DNA of 64,000 bases from Halovivax gelatinilyticus (GCF_024300625.1 NZ_CP101322.1:3299992-3363991); one strand, 5' to 3'. Counted from the stretch's first letter, positions 47,027 through 56,055 are shown. Notes: a model not told the origin generated them from the letters alone. Program-made: numbers and translations.

Positions 47027-47725
47027 TTACGCGTCCAGTGCGACGGGAATGCTGGACGAGGCAACGTCGTAGACGAACGCCCGTTCGTCGGTTTCGATCA
47101 TCTCGAACGTGTTGTAATGGACGGGAACGACGAGTTCCGGTTCGATCGCTCGTGCGAGATCCGCGGCTTCGTGGCGGTCCATCGTCGGCCCGCCACCGAT
47201 CGGCGGACAGAATACGTCCACGTCGAGCGATTCGAGTGCTGTCAGCGCATCGGTATCGCCGGGCCAAAAGACGGTGACTCCGTCGAGCGTGATACCGAAG
47301 CCACAACCGGTTCCTTCTGGGTGATACGGCGTCCCGTCCTCGCGAGTGTGTGGTCCGTCCGGCAGATTGTACGCCGGCGTGGTGAAAAGATCGAGTGGAC
47401 CGAGAACGAACGATTCGTCGGCGTGAACACGTTCGATCTCGAACGGAAGCGATTCGGGTTGCCGTTCGACGCGGTCGATCTCCGACGCGTCGATCGCCTC
47501 GTGTGCGACGACGATGGCGTCTTCGTGGGCGACGCGTTCGATGCCGTCGGGATCGTAGTGATCGTCGTGACTCACGAGAATCAGGTCTCCGTCTCTGGGA
47601 CTGATGTCATCGAGTACGCCGTACCGACCGGGGTCGATGTACACCGTGACGCCGGTCTCACTGTGCAGTCTGATCGACGCGTATCCGAGCCAGTCGAGTT
47701 CGATCGGATGGCGAGAAACGGTCAT
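47027..47725 (-). CDS. Metallo-beta-lactamase-fold hydrolase (UPF0173-like)
   Basis: A 232-aa metal-dependent hydrolase. The metal motif is degenerate in spelling but readable: LVSHDDHYDPDGIERV near residue 52 (SHDDHYDH-type), and VFWPGDTDAL near 150 and VPVHYNTFE near 198 provide the remaining ligands. GTGCGFGI before the third motif is also family-like. Substrate unknown; family members act on phosphodiester, lactone or N-acyl bonds. The nearest genes do not suggest a pathway. Confidence 0.85.
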   Translation of the reverse strand: MTVSRHPIELDWLGYASIRLHSETGVTVYIDPGRYGVLDDISPRDGDLILVSHDDHYDPDGIERVAHEDAIVVAHEAIDASEIDRVERQPESLPFEIERVHADESFVLGPLDLFTTPAYNLPDGPHTREDGTPYHPEGTGCGFGITLDGVTVFWPGDTDALTALESLDVDVFCPPIGGGPTMDRHEAADLARAIEPELVVPVHYNTFEMIETDERAFVYDVASSSIPVALDA

Positions 47726-47776
47726 AGGCGTTCCTTGTTCGTACAGCGCGAAAAACGTTCGCCGGGATCGACCGAG

Positions 47777-48118
47777 TCAAGCGATAACGGGCGGCGCACG
47801 CTCGACTTCGTACTCGTCGCCGTCGGCGACGATGATCGCCCACTCGTAGGCCGGATCCGTACTCGTGAGTCGGTGCTCGAGTTCGTCGACGTTGTTGGGA
47901 TCGGCGACGAAGCAACGGAATTCATCGGTTGAGGCCGGCTGTTCGACCTCCTCTAGCGTCGTGCTCACGTGAACGACCTTCCAGTCTCGCTCGGCTCTGA
48001 AATTCGGACCGGTACCTTCGACCGTGTATCCGAGGTCGTCAAAAATCGAACGCGCCTGTTCGACGAGTCGCATGTTAACAGGACCCATTCCAGTCGAGAC
48101 TACGATGGCTGTCGTCAT
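47777..48118 (-). CDS. Small haloarchaeal protein of unknown function (DUF7116-like)
   Basis: A 113-aa soluble protein with an alternating beta-alpha pattern: TTAIVVSTGMGPVNMRLVEQARSIFDDLGYTVEG, then FRAERDWKVVHVSTTLEEV, DEFRCFVADPNNVDELE and WAIIVADGDEYEVER. I recall homologues in most haloarchaea without assigned function; the family name is from memory. The start at 48118 (MTTAIVV) is preferred over one four codons upstream because the beta strand then begins at the N-terminus. Confidence 0.72.
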   Translation of the reverse strand: MTTAIVVSTGMGPVNMRLVEQARSIFDDLGYTVEGTGPNFRAERDWKVVHVSTTLEEVEQPASTDEFRCFVADPNNVDELEHRLTSTDPAYEWAIIVADGDEYEVERAPPVIA

Positions 48119-48150
48119 AAATTTTTGCACGGACAGTCTGTTCGAACGAG

Positions 48151-48190
48151 ATTGACATCCTCCCTGCGCAAAAGCGCGAGAATTGCCCTG
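48151..48190 (-). mobile_element. Solo terminal sequence of an IS200/IS605-type element (relic)
   Basis: TTGACATCCTCCCTGCGC followed by AAAAGCGCGAGAATTG resembles the reverse complement of the right end of haloarchaeal tnpB-type (IS605/IS1341) elements, which contains a hairpin ending in GAGGATGTCAA. Here the hairpin keeps only a GCGC/GCGC core and no tnpB frame is present. It looks like the remains of an old insertion whose body would lie to the right. Confidence 0.5.
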
Positions 48191-48269
48191 TTGGTGGTTC
48201 GACTAAGTCGATTCGACGGAGGTACCGAAACGAGGAGTTTGTACTGGTTTCGTTCGACGATGGATACCG

Positions 48270-48509
48270 TTATTCGTGGGCAGCGTCCCACTCCGTGGGT
48301 TTTCGTAGATTATCGCATCGATTGCACTGAATTCGTCCCATCGAATCCATCGCCGTATCGACCTGGTCGCAGTTACCACAGAACCACCCGTAGCGCCGCT
48401 CTTTCGCCCCGGACTCGTAGACGACGTAGAACGGCCCCTTCGAACCGCGATCGCCTTCGGACCGTGAGACGAACACTGTTTCGCCCGTCTCGGTGGATAT
48501 CCGTTCCAT
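48270..48509 (-). CDS. Small zinc-ribbon protein
   Basis: A 79-aa protein with two CxxC pairs: WFCGNCDQV near residue 44 and IQCNRCDNLRKP near 62, typical of a zinc ribbon. The N-terminal half (ETVFVSRSEGDRGSKGPFYVVYES) is beta-rich. It resembles the haloarchaeal DUF5816 group, a name I am not certain of. It probably binds nucleic acid or protein; no partner is adjacent. Start at 48509; a longer frame to 48620 has extra basic sequence that overlaps the neighbouring promoter. Confidence 0.7.
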   Translation of the reverse strand: MERISTETGETVFVSRSEGDRGSKGPFYVVYESGAKERRYGWFCGNCDQVDTAMDSMGRIQCNRCDNLRKPTEWDAAHE

Positions 48510-48636
48510 GGTGCGATAGAACGACGCGATCGCTAAAGGCGTACCCGTTTTCGGGCGACGATCGAACGTCCGTCGCTTCCGGATACGGGGGTCGAAACTG
48601 AAAGCTTTACCAGCGGTCATGCCGTTCCCAAAAGTA

Positions 48637-49044
48637 ATGACATTGATCGTGGCCCCGGTTCGATTTCCGCTCGATCATCGGTCGAAGGCCACACTCGAAC
48701 GAGCCGCGAAACTCTCTTCGGAACGTGACGGTGAACTGACCGTCCTTCACGTGAACGTCTATCAGAACGGCCGAACGGTCACCAGGAGTCAACTCAAACG
48801 GGCCGTCGAATCAGAGATGGGTGTGCTGAGAAATGCCAGATACGTCGTTCGGACCGGCTTTCTGGTCGAAGAGAGTATCCTCGATGAAGTCGCCGCCGAA
48901 GGGGCAGACGTCGTCGTGATCGGGAAAAAACAGGCGAGTTCGTGGCGTCGCATCGTTGGACGACTCGTCAACAATCCAAACATCGACGAGTACCTTCGAA
49001 CCCACTTAGACTGTGAAATCGTGACCGCCGACACGGCTAGCTGA
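48637..49044 (+). CDS. Universal stress protein family
   Basis: A 135-aa protein of the Usp fold. Seen: TLIVAPVRFPLDHRSKATLERAAKLSSERDGELTVLHVNVYQNG, then the nucleotide-binding end GADVVVIGKKQASSWRRIVGRL, which is a variant of the ATP-binding GxxGSV loop. It may not bind ATP in the usual way. The ATG at 48637 is chosen over 48619 because a CTTTACC TATA-like element lies about 29 bases upstream of it, fitting a leaderless mRNA. Role in stress response is by family. Confidence 0.85.
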   Translation: MTLIVAPVRFPLDHRSKATLERAAKLSSERDGELTVLHVNVYQNGRTVTRSQLKRAVESEMGVLRNARYVVRTGFLVEESILDEVAAEGADVVVIGKKQASSWRRIVGRLVNNPNIDEYLRTHLDCEIVTADTAS

Positions 49045-49096
49045 TTCGTTCGGTCCGAGTGTTCGAATTTCTCGTCAGTTTGGGGCGCATTGAACC

Positions 49097-50116
49097 TCAC
49101 TCGCCTTCGTCACCGGGCTCTCCGGGTTCTGAAACTGGCTCGGTGCTCGTGGTCAGCCCGCCGGTGGTCCGATTTTCGTAGCCCTCCCCAACCGAGCCGG
49201 CCCCCTCCACCGAGACGCTCTGGATCGAGTCGTCGAGAACGAGCTGTCGGTGGGGGTAGGCGAACTCCACGTCCACCGTCTCGTATCGATTGCGTACGGC
49301 CTGGAGGACGTCCGATCTGGTCTTTGTTAGCTTGTACGGCCGATTCACCCAGAATCGGAGTACGAGAACGATGCCGTCATCGGCGTACTCCCGAACGTCG
49401 CACTTTGGCGCAGCCGCGTATCTCGCGCTCCCGATACGTACGTCCGGACCACCGGCGATGACCGAATCAATGGCTCTGGCCCCGCGTTCGGCCTGTTTGA
49501 TTGCCACATCGAGGTCGCTCTCGTAAGTGATTTCGTACTCGACGTCGATCCGCGTTCGCTCGTCTTCGGCCGAGTAATTGATCACGTCGCGTTCGTGCAC
49601 TTCGGAGTTCGGAATCACCAGAAACGTATTCTGCAAGGTAAATATCTTCGTGTACCTGATCGTGATGTCCTCGACGAACCCGACGTGACCTTCGTCTGCA
49701 ACCTCGATCATATCGCCGATCTCGAACGGGCGATCGGTGAGGATGAACACGCCGTTGATGAGACTGCCGATGAGTGGTGCGAGGACGACGGCAACCACAG
49801 CCGAGATCACACCGACGGAGAGCAATATTTCGACGTTACCGACGCCGAGCAATCCGGCCACGACGAGGGCCGTCGCCAGTAACACGCCAAAGCGAAGCGA
49901 TCGGAGAACCGAGCGCGTTACGCTCGGGCGTTCGATACGCCGCGCGATGGTTCGACCCGCGATTCGAACGGTCACCTTCGAGATGTACCAACCGAGGAGA
50001 AGGATGAGTACCGCCAGTCCTAATCGAACGGCGTACGACGGAACTCTGTCGGGCATCGGCTCGCTGAGCAAATCGATGACCAGTAGCTCGCTCAGCATCA
50101 CTCCGAATGCACCCAT
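49097..50116 (-). CDS. MscS-family mechanosensitive channel
   Basis: A 339-aa membrane channel that releases solutes on hypo-osmotic shock. Three transmembrane segments (about residues 28-50, 75-95 and 97-125) precede the pore-helix stretch AVVAVVLAPLIGSLINGVFILTDRPFEIGD, followed by the cytosolic vestibule domain (VGFVEDITIRYTKIFTLQNTFLVIPNSEV). The C-terminus is an acidic, proline-containing tail. An ATG at 50116 is preferred; the frame upstream has basic codons unlike the gene. Its role suits an organism needing rapid release of compatible solutes or KCl. Confidence 0.92.
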   Translation of the reverse strand: MGAFGVMLSELLVIDLLSEPMPDRVPSYAVRLGLAVLILLLGWYISKVTVRIAGRTIARRIERPSVTRSVLRSLRFGVLLATALVVAGLLGVGNVEILLSVGVISAVVAVVLAPLIGSLINGVFILTDRPFEIGDMIEVADEGHVGFVEDITIRYTKIFTLQNTFLVIPNSEVHERDVINYSAEDERTRIDVEYEITYESDLDVAIKQAERGARAIDSVIAGGPDVRIGSARYAAAPKCDVREYADDGIVLVLRFWVNRPYKLTKTRSDVLQAVRNRYETVDVEFAYPHRQLVLDDSIQSVSVEGAGSVGEGYENRTTGGLTTSTEPVSEPGEPGDEGE

Positions 50117-50246
50117 GAACCCATCGTCTCGGGCTCGGTGGTTAAGCGTTCTGCCCTCGGACGTAGACGGTCGACCTACCGCCTCTGCTCGGGAACCATC
50201 GGTGGTGATGTTAATTCCTATTGCGCCTGGCGTGTTCGAGGCGGGT

Positions 50247-51305
50247 ATGACCCGGGACGACCTTCGTGCGACCGTCGAATCGGTCGGGGCCCGATTCGAC
50301 TTGAGCGAGTACGAGATCGAAGCGTACCTGACCACGCTCGAACACGGAAGCCTGACTGCGAGCGATCTTGCGAACCGGACCGACGTTCCCCAGCCGCGAG
50401 TGTACGACACCGTCCGGAGTCTCGCGGACAAGGGATTGGTCGAACTCCGTGAATCCAGACCGTTGTCCGTCGTGGCGATAGACCCGGCCGAGGCGTTCGA
50501 GTCGATTCAAGACTCAGTCGACCAGTTAGTAGCTGATCTAGCGGCGCAGTACACCGCGCCTGCCGACGAAACCGAAGCAGTTACCCTCGTCACATCCGCC
50601 CCGACGATCCTCCGCTACATCGAGGACGTCATTTCGGCCGCGGAGAACGATCTCGTACTCTCGCTGACCCCATCGTTGCTGGAGCGATTCGAACCCGAAC
50701 TACGGGAATCGATCGAACAGGGCGTTGGAGTGGACGTAATCGTTAGTCCGGCCGCGGACGCCCCGAATCCCGACACCTACCAGTACGACCGGATAGCATC
50801 CGCCGTCAGGTTGCGCCGCGGGGTGACGACGCCGATTCTCGCCGTCGCGGATGGCGAATACGCAATCTACGCGAGTCAGGATGCGCTCGAATCCGATCGA
50901 GACCGGTACGCCGTCATCTTCAACCGATCGGCGCTCGGTAACCTGGTTTCGGGGTTTTTCGATTCGGTGCTCTGGCGGAGTGGGACGGACGAACTCGCGA
51001 ACGTGTCCGACGATCGACCGTATCCGCGCACGTACACCTCCGTCCGCCGGTGCGTCGAGGACGTTCTGGAAGAAGACGGCGAGTGGTACGCGACGGTCGA
51101 GGGTAGAGACATCGAGACGGGTGAGGACCGACGCGTCAGCGGTCGAATTTCGGATCTATCGGTCGAACTGAATCCTGAAATCGCGAGTTTTTCACTCGAA
51201 ACGGACCGAGACCGAGTCACAGTCGGGGGTCGGCTGGCGACCGTCGAAGACGTTGAAGCGAGGCGGATCAGACTCGATCGCGAGAAACGACCGACGTTCT
51301 CGTGA
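50247..51305 (+). CDS. TrmB-family transcription regulator
   Basis: A 352-aa regulator. The N-terminal winged helix reads RFDLSEYEIEAYLTTLEHGSLTASDLANRTDVPQPRVYDTVRSLADKGLVE. The central phospholipase D-like sensing domain (APTILRYIEDVISAAENDLVLSLTPSLL, VDVIVSPA) and the C-terminal TrmB domain (WYATVEGRDIETGEDRRVSGRI) follow. Family members sense sugars and control sugar catabolism and uptake. The start ATG 50247 has a GTTAATTCC TATA-like box about 32 bases upstream. It lies directly before a catabolic gene trio and may control it. Confidence 0.92.
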   Translation: MTRDDLRATVESVGARFDLSEYEIEAYLTTLEHGSLTASDLANRTDVPQPRVYDTVRSLADKGLVELRESRPLSVVAIDPAEAFESIQDSVDQLVADLAAQYTAPADETEAVTLVTSAPTILRYIEDVISAAENDLVLSLTPSLLERFEPELRESIEQGVGVDVIVSPAADAPNPDTYQYDRIASAVRLRRGVTTPILAVADGEYAIYASQDALESDRDRYAVIFNRSALGNLVSGFFDSVLWRSGTDELANVSDDRPYPRTYTSVRRCVEDVLEEDGEWYATVEGRDIETGEDRRVSGRISDLSVELNPEIASFSLETDRDRVTVGGRLATVEDVEARRIRLDREKRPTFS

Positions 51306-51345
51306 CCCTAGGACTTGCGACGGATCAAAGAGGATTGGACACATA

Positions 51346-51408
51346 TCCCATACCGAGGCACGGTCTGCACCGGTAACTGACGGCCCAAACCGCCCATTCC
51401 GTATGGGA
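51346..51408 (+). promoter_or_regulatory. Widely spaced inverted repeat before the oxidoreductase gene
   Basis: TCCCATAC at 51346-51353 and GTATGGGA at 51401-51408 are perfect inverted arms about 47 bases apart, and the second ends 42 bases before the ATG at 51450. They may be operator half-sites of the TrmB regulator encoded upstream. Confidence 0.4.
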
Positions 51409-51449
51409 CGGTCGTGATAACGTGGACGATATTCGAACAGTTGGACACC

Positions 51450-52514
51450 ATGGCTACTGAACGATCCGAAATCCGCGTCGGAATCATCGGTCTCGGAAAC
51501 ATCGGGCAGTATCACGCAGAACGGTTGCTCGATCACGGCGTCACGTTGGTCGGTGGTGTCGACATCGTCGAGTCCGCCCGCAAGCGGTTTGCGAGTCGCT
51601 ACGACGTCGAGGTGTACGACAGAAGCGAGCCGCTTTTCGAATCGGCCGACGCCGTCGTCGTGACGACGCCGAACGAATTTCACGAACCGTACGCGGTCAA
51701 TGCGCTGGAAGACGACGTTCACGTGTTACTGGAGAAACCGCTCGCGAATTCGGTCGAAAGCGGCGAACGAATCGTTCGGGCGGCGACCGAATCCGAGGCC
51801 GTCTGTATGGTCGGATTCAATAATCGGTTCTCGAACACCGTCGAGTACGTCGTTCACCGAATTCAGCGAGGCGAATTCGGTCGGGTCAGTCACGTCGAGG
51901 CGAATTACGTCCGGAGACGTGGCGTTCCGGGGAGAGGGACCTGGTTCACTCACCGGAAAGCCGCTGGCGGCGGGGCGTTGATCGACCTCGGCGTACACGC
52001 GATCGATCTCTCGCTGTACGTACTCGGATTTCCACCGCTCAGTGAGGCCTCAGGCGTGACTCGCTCCGAGTTCGGACGCCGAGAGGATTACACGTACCTC
52101 GAAATGTGGGGAAACGACGCCGGTCCGTCGGCGTTCGACGTCGAAGACTCCGCGAGCGCGTTCGTTCGAACTGATGACGATCGAACGATCTCACTCGAGG
52201 TTGCCTGGGCGACCAATCGACCGGCGACACACGAATTCGTCGTTCACGGAACGGAGGCGGCGGCCAGATTCGATCTCCTGGAGAACGATTTGACGGTACA
52301 CACGGCGAGTACTGGCGGACCGAACGCTCTCGAGGACACGTCCGTCAGAACCCGAGACGTGGATACGCACAAACTTGAGCAGGCGGTCTTTCTGGACGCA
52401 ATCGAAGGTGAGACGAAGGCGGTAACCAACGTCGAAGAGGCGCTCGCGGTCCAGAAAGTAGTCGATGCCGTCTACCGATCGAACGAGGCGGGACGGTCGG
52501 TTTCGATTTCGTAA
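51450..52514 (+). CDS. Gfo/Idh/MocA-family NAD(P)-dependent oxidoreductase
   Basis: A 354-aa dehydrogenase. The Rossmann motif VGIIGLGNIGQYHAERLL is near residue 10, the catalytic lysine in VLLEKPLANS near 99, and GGALIDLGVHAIDLSLYVLG with the conserved Asp-His near 180. Members oxidise or epimerise sugars, cyclitols such as inositol, or glucosyl derivatives. It is the first gene of a set with an isomerase-like protein and a second, distinct Gfo/Idh/MocA enzyme. Start ATG 51450; an ATG 12 codons upstream lacks family residues. Confidence 0.92.
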   Translation: MATERSEIRVGIIGLGNIGQYHAERLLDHGVTLVGGVDIVESARKRFASRYDVEVYDRSEPLFESADAVVVTTPNEFHEPYAVNALEDDVHVLLEKPLANSVESGERIVRAATESEAVCMVGFNNRFSNTVEYVVHRIQRGEFGRVSHVEANYVRRRGVPGRGTWFTHRKAAGGGALIDLGVHAIDLSLYVLGFPPLSEASGVTRSEFGRREDYTYLEMWGNDAGPSAFDVEDSASAFVRTDDDRTISLEVAWATNRPATHEFVVHGTEAAARFDLLENDLTVHTASTGGPNALEDTSVRTRDVDTHKLEQAVFLDAIEGETKAVTNVEEALAVQKVVDAVYRSNEAGRSVSIS

Positions 52515-52557
52515 TCGCGGACCCAGCTTTATCGGCTTCGGTGTGGTGGAGGCGGCC

Positions 52558-53523
52558 ATGGAGTTGGGTGTCCACACCAAGCCGCTGTACGATCGCTCGT
52601 TCGAGGAGGCGCTCGCGTTTCTCTCATCTCGCGGCGTTGACGCCGTCGAACCGGGCGTCGGGGGCTTTCCGGGTGACGACCACCTCCCGCGGGACCGCTA
52701 CGTTGACGACGAGTCCGCTCAGGACGAACTTCGAGCGATGCTCGACGAACACGATATGTCGATGAGCGGACTCGCGATTCACAACAACCCGCTCCACCCA
52801 AACGAAGGGCGTGCGTCTGCCGCGAAGGCGGAGATTCGTGAGGCAATCAGACTCGCTTCCCAGCTCGACGTTTCGGTGATAACCTGCTTTTCCGGGCTGC
52901 CGGGTGGGAGCCCCGGAAGTGACGTTCCGAACTGGATCACGGCTCCGTGGCCGCCCGAACACGCCGAAGCGCTCTCCCACCAGTGGGAACTGGCGATCGA
53001 AACCTGGTCAGAGCTGGCTGATCACGCTGACGAACACGGCGTTGACATCGCGATCGAAATGCACGCGAACATGCTCGTCTACGAACCGCACGGATTACTC
53101 CGGCTCCGCGAGTCGACGAACGACCGGGTCGGCGCGAACTTCGATCCTTCCCACCTCTATCCGCAGGGTATCTCCATCACGGATGCAATACGACTACTCG
53201 GCACTCACGATGCGATCCATCACGTACACGCGAAGGACACGCGCCTGTACGACGCCGAGAAGCGGACACGAGGCGTTCTCGATACGAGGCCGTACGACGA
53301 GCCAAAAAAGCGATCGTGGATCTTCCGGACGGTCGGATACGGTCACGGAGCCCGCCACTGGAAGGACATCGTCTCGACGCTCCGAATGGTGGGATACGAC
53401 GACGTGCTGAGCATCGAGCACGAAGACGCGCTCGCCAGTCCGGAAGAGGGGCTGGCGAAAGCGATAGACTTCCTCACGCCCATCGTCTTCGAAGAGAAGC
53501 CCGGTGACGTCTACTGGGCTTGA
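52558..53523 (+). CDS. Xylose-isomerase-like TIM-barrel sugar isomerase/epimerase
   Basis: A 321-aa protein of the AP-endonuclease-2/sugar phosphate isomerase family. The opening GVHTKPLYDRSFEEALAFLSSRGVDAVEPG is typical. The divalent-metal ligands are readable as Glu in IAIEMHAN near residue 165, Asp-His in NFDPSHLY near 196, HVHAKDTR near 222, and Glu in LSIEHEDA near 285. Such enzymes in inositol-type pathways isomerise keto-inositol or sugar-acid intermediates (IolI/IolE-like). It is 43 bases from the upstream dehydrogenase, so likely co-transcribed. Substrate unknown. Confidence 0.88.
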   Translation: MELGVHTKPLYDRSFEEALAFLSSRGVDAVEPGVGGFPGDDHLPRDRYVDDESAQDELRAMLDEHDMSMSGLAIHNNPLHPNEGRASAAKAEIREAIRLASQLDVSVITCFSGLPGGSPGSDVPNWITAPWPPEHAEALSHQWELAIETWSELADHADEHGVDIAIEMHANMLVYEPHGLLRLRESTNDRVGANFDPSHLYPQGISITDAIRLLGTHDAIHHVHAKDTRLYDAEKRTRGVLDTRPYDEPKKRSWIFRTVGYGHGARHWKDIVSTLRMVGYDDVLSIEHEDALASPEEGLAKAIDFLTPIVFEEKPGDVYWA

Positions 53524-53646
53524 ACGCGTCGTCGTTCGTCCGGTCGGTACAGAACGACGGCTTCGCTCGGAGAGATTCTCATCGGCTCACCAGAGTGTCA
53601 CTCGGACGAGGAAAACCGCTAACCCTGGGTCCGTCGAACCCTCGCT

Positions 53647-54792
53647 ATGGCGCTCGACATCGGGGTACTTGGCTATCGATTTATGGGTACCGCCCACGCG
53701 AACGCGCTGGCGCGCCTACCCATGTTTGTTCCGGAGGCACCGTCAGTCAATCGGGACGTCATCGTCGGGCGAGACGAAGACGCGCTCGCCCGGCGCGCAG
53801 ACGAACTCGGGTTCGACCGAATCGCGACCGACTGGACGGACGTGGTGTCCGACGTAGACGTCTTCTACAATCTGGGACCGAACTATCTCCACGCGGAACC
53901 GTCAATTGCCGCTCTGGATGCTGGAACGCCCGTCCTCTGTGAAAAGCCACTCGCACACACGCTCGATGACGCCGAGGCGATGGAGGCGGCCGCTGCGTCG
54001 GCTGCTGTGCCCGCGTGCTGTGGGTTTACCTATCGGTTCGTTCCGGCAATCGGACTCGCGAAAGCGTTGATCGACGACAGCGAACTCGGGGAACTTCGAG
54101 AGTTTCGCGCACGGTACCTCCAGGACTGGCTGGTCGATCCGGACGCACCCTGGTCCTGGCGGCTGGACGGCGACCTGGCAGGGTCAGGCGCGCTGGGCGA
54201 CCTCGGCTCGCACCTCGTCGATCTCCTCCGGTTTCTGGCCGGCGACTGTCCGGGCGGCGGGGAGATCGACACCGTGTCGGGCCAGTTACGGACGTACGTC
54301 GACGAGCGGCCGACCGACGGCGAATCCGAGACGGGAGCCAACTCCCCCGAATACCGGTCAGTTACCGTGGACGATGCGTTCACGGCGCAGGTCTCGCTCG
54401 ACGGCGGAGCGATCGGGACACTCGAAGCGTCGCGCGTCTCGCCGGGCCACAAGAACGACCTCTCGATCGAGGCGCACGGAAGCGAGGGAAGCCTTCGATT
54501 TTCCCTGGAGCGGTTGAACGAACTCGAGGTCTGTACTCGCGACGACCGCGGATATCGGACGATTCTCGTCACCGAGGCTGATGATCCGTACGTCGACCGC
54601 TGGTGGCCTCCAGGACACGTACTCGGGTGGGAACACGCTTTCGTTCACGAGAACGCCGCCTTTCTGTCAGCCGTCGAGGACGGCTCTCCTGTCGAGCCGA
54701 GTTTCGCTGACGGACTCGCCGCACAGCAGGTTCTTGACGCCATTGCCGAGAGCGACAAGCGCAACGAGTGGACGCGCATCGAAGAACGCTGA
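53647..54792 (+). CDS. Second Gfo/Idh/MocA-family oxidoreductase
   Basis: A 381-aa dehydrogenase distantly related to the one at 51450. The Rossmann start DIGVLGYRFMGTAHANALARL has Tyr-Arg-Phe where most have Gly-x-Gly-x-x-Gly, as seen in the clade with the FMG motif. CEKPLAHTLDDAE holds the catalytic lysine near residue 99, and ALGDLGSHLVDLLRFLAG carries the conserved His near 195. The DAPWSWRLD stretch is typical of scyllo-inositol/levoglucosan-type dehydrogenases. With the preceding genes it makes a likely polyol or cyclitol pathway. The 123-base gap may hold a separate promoter. Confidence 0.9.
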   Translation: MALDIGVLGYRFMGTAHANALARLPMFVPEAPSVNRDVIVGRDEDALARRADELGFDRIATDWTDVVSDVDVFYNLGPNYLHAEPSIAALDAGTPVLCEKPLAHTLDDAEAMEAAAASAAVPACCGFTYRFVPAIGLAKALIDDSELGELREFRARYLQDWLVDPDAPWSWRLDGDLAGSGALGDLGSHLVDLLRFLAGDCPGGGEIDTVSGQLRTYVDERPTDGESETGANSPEYRSVTVDDAFTAQVSLDGGAIGTLEASRVSPGHKNDLSIEAHGSEGSLRFSLERLNELEVCTRDDRGYRTILVTEADDPYVDRWWPPGHVLGWEHAFVHENAAFLSAVEDGSPVEPSFADGLAAQQVLDAIAESDKRNEWTRIEER

Positions 54793-54828
54793 GGTGGCTT
54801 TTTGTAGTGACGCGCGAACGATACACCA

Positions 54829-56055
54829 ATGAAAATCATCAAAGACAGCGTCCACGACCACATCACCGTCGATGGGGTCGCGCGTGCGCTGCTCGACACG
54901 TCGTCGGTCCAGCGATTACGTAGAATCGCCCAGCTCGGCACCGTCTCGCTCGTCTATCCGTCGGCAAATCACACGCGGTTCGAACACAGCCTCGGCGTCT
55001 ACCACATCGCCTGCGAGGCGCTCGGCCACCTCGGGATCGAGGGGAAACAGGCCGAACGCATCAAGGCGGCCGCGCTGCTCCACGACGTCGGTCACGGCCC
55101 CTACAGTCACAATCTCGAAGACCTCATCTACCGGGAGACGGGCCGGTACCACGACGACGTCGACGATCTGCTCGCGACGGGCGAGATCGGTGAGGTTCTG
55201 GCGGAGTACGATCTCGATCCCGAGCGAATCGCCTCGCTCGTCGCCGGCGAGGGTCGATTCGGACAGCTCGTCTCCGGCGAACTGGACGTCGACCGGATGG
55301 ATTACCTCGTCCGCGACGCCCACCACACGGGCGTTCCCTACGGAACGATCGATCACGGGCGTCTCGTGCGCGAACTGACGTTCGTCGACGGCGAACTCGT
55401 TCTCGGCGAGGGAAACGTCCAGACCGCAGAGAGCCTGCTCGTTGCGCGCGCCCTGATGAACCCGACCGTCTACAGCCACAGCGCCGCCAGGATCAGCAAG
55501 GCGATGCTCCGTCGAGCGGCCGCATCGATCATCGCCGACGGCACGACTGATGGTGAAACGCTCTCGCGGATGGACGATCACGAACTCGTCGTGGCGCTCC
55601 GCTCGAACGATTCGAGCGCCTCGCTCGCCCGCCGGCTCGACGACCGTCGGTTGTACAAGCGTGCGGTGTGGGCCGAAATCGACGACGTCCCCGGCGGGAT
55701 CATCGAAGCCGACCACGAATCGATACGCCGCTTCGAGCGTGAGATCGCAGACCGGGCCGACGTTCCGGCCGAGCACGTCATCCTCGACGTGCCGAGTCGC
55801 CCGTCGATGACGGAGTCGACCTCGAGAGTCGTGGTGAACGGCGAGGTTCGCCAGCTCGGTCAGCAGTCGCCGCTCGTCGACGCCCTTCGTTCCGCTCAAT
55901 ACGCCCAGTGGCGGCTGGGAGTCTACTGTCCACCCGACGAGCGAGAGCGAGTCGGCCACGCCGCGCTTACCGTCCTCGGTCTCGACATCGACGGCCCGCT
56001 GATCAGCGACGTACGCGACGGGCTATACACGACGCTCGATCAATTTGGCGGGTGA
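54829..56055 (+). CDS. HD-domain phosphohydrolase (dNTPase-like)
   Basis: A 408-aa HD-superfamily enzyme. Metal ligands are visible as His in TRFEHSLGVYHIA near residue 49, the HD pair in ALLHDVGHGPYSHNLE near 86, and Asp in DVDRMDYLVRDA near 160. The start MKIIKDSVHDHITVDGVARALLDT and the later LLVARALMNPTVYSHSAARI match archaeal homologues of dGTP triphosphohydrolases and SAMHD1-like proteins, suggesting dNTP pool control. A CTTTTTGTAG box about 28 bases upstream supports its own promoter, so it is not part of the sugar cluster. Confidence 0.88.
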   Translation: MKIIKDSVHDHITVDGVARALLDTSSVQRLRRIAQLGTVSLVYPSANHTRFEHSLGVYHIACEALGHLGIEGKQAERIKAAALLHDVGHGPYSHNLEDLIYRETGRYHDDVDDLLATGEIGEVLAEYDLDPERIASLVAGEGRFGQLVSGELDVDRMDYLVRDAHHTGVPYGTIDHGRLVRELTFVDGELVLGEGNVQTAESLLVARALMNPTVYSHSAARISKAMLRRAAASIIADGTTDGETLSRMDDHELVVALRSNDSSASLARRLDDRRLYKRAVWAEIDDVPGGIIEADHESIRRFEREIADRADVPAEHVILDVPSRPSMTESTSRVVVNGEVRQLGQQSPLVDALRSAQYAQWRLGVYCPPDERERVGHAALTVLGLDIDGPLISDVRDGLYTTLDQFGG

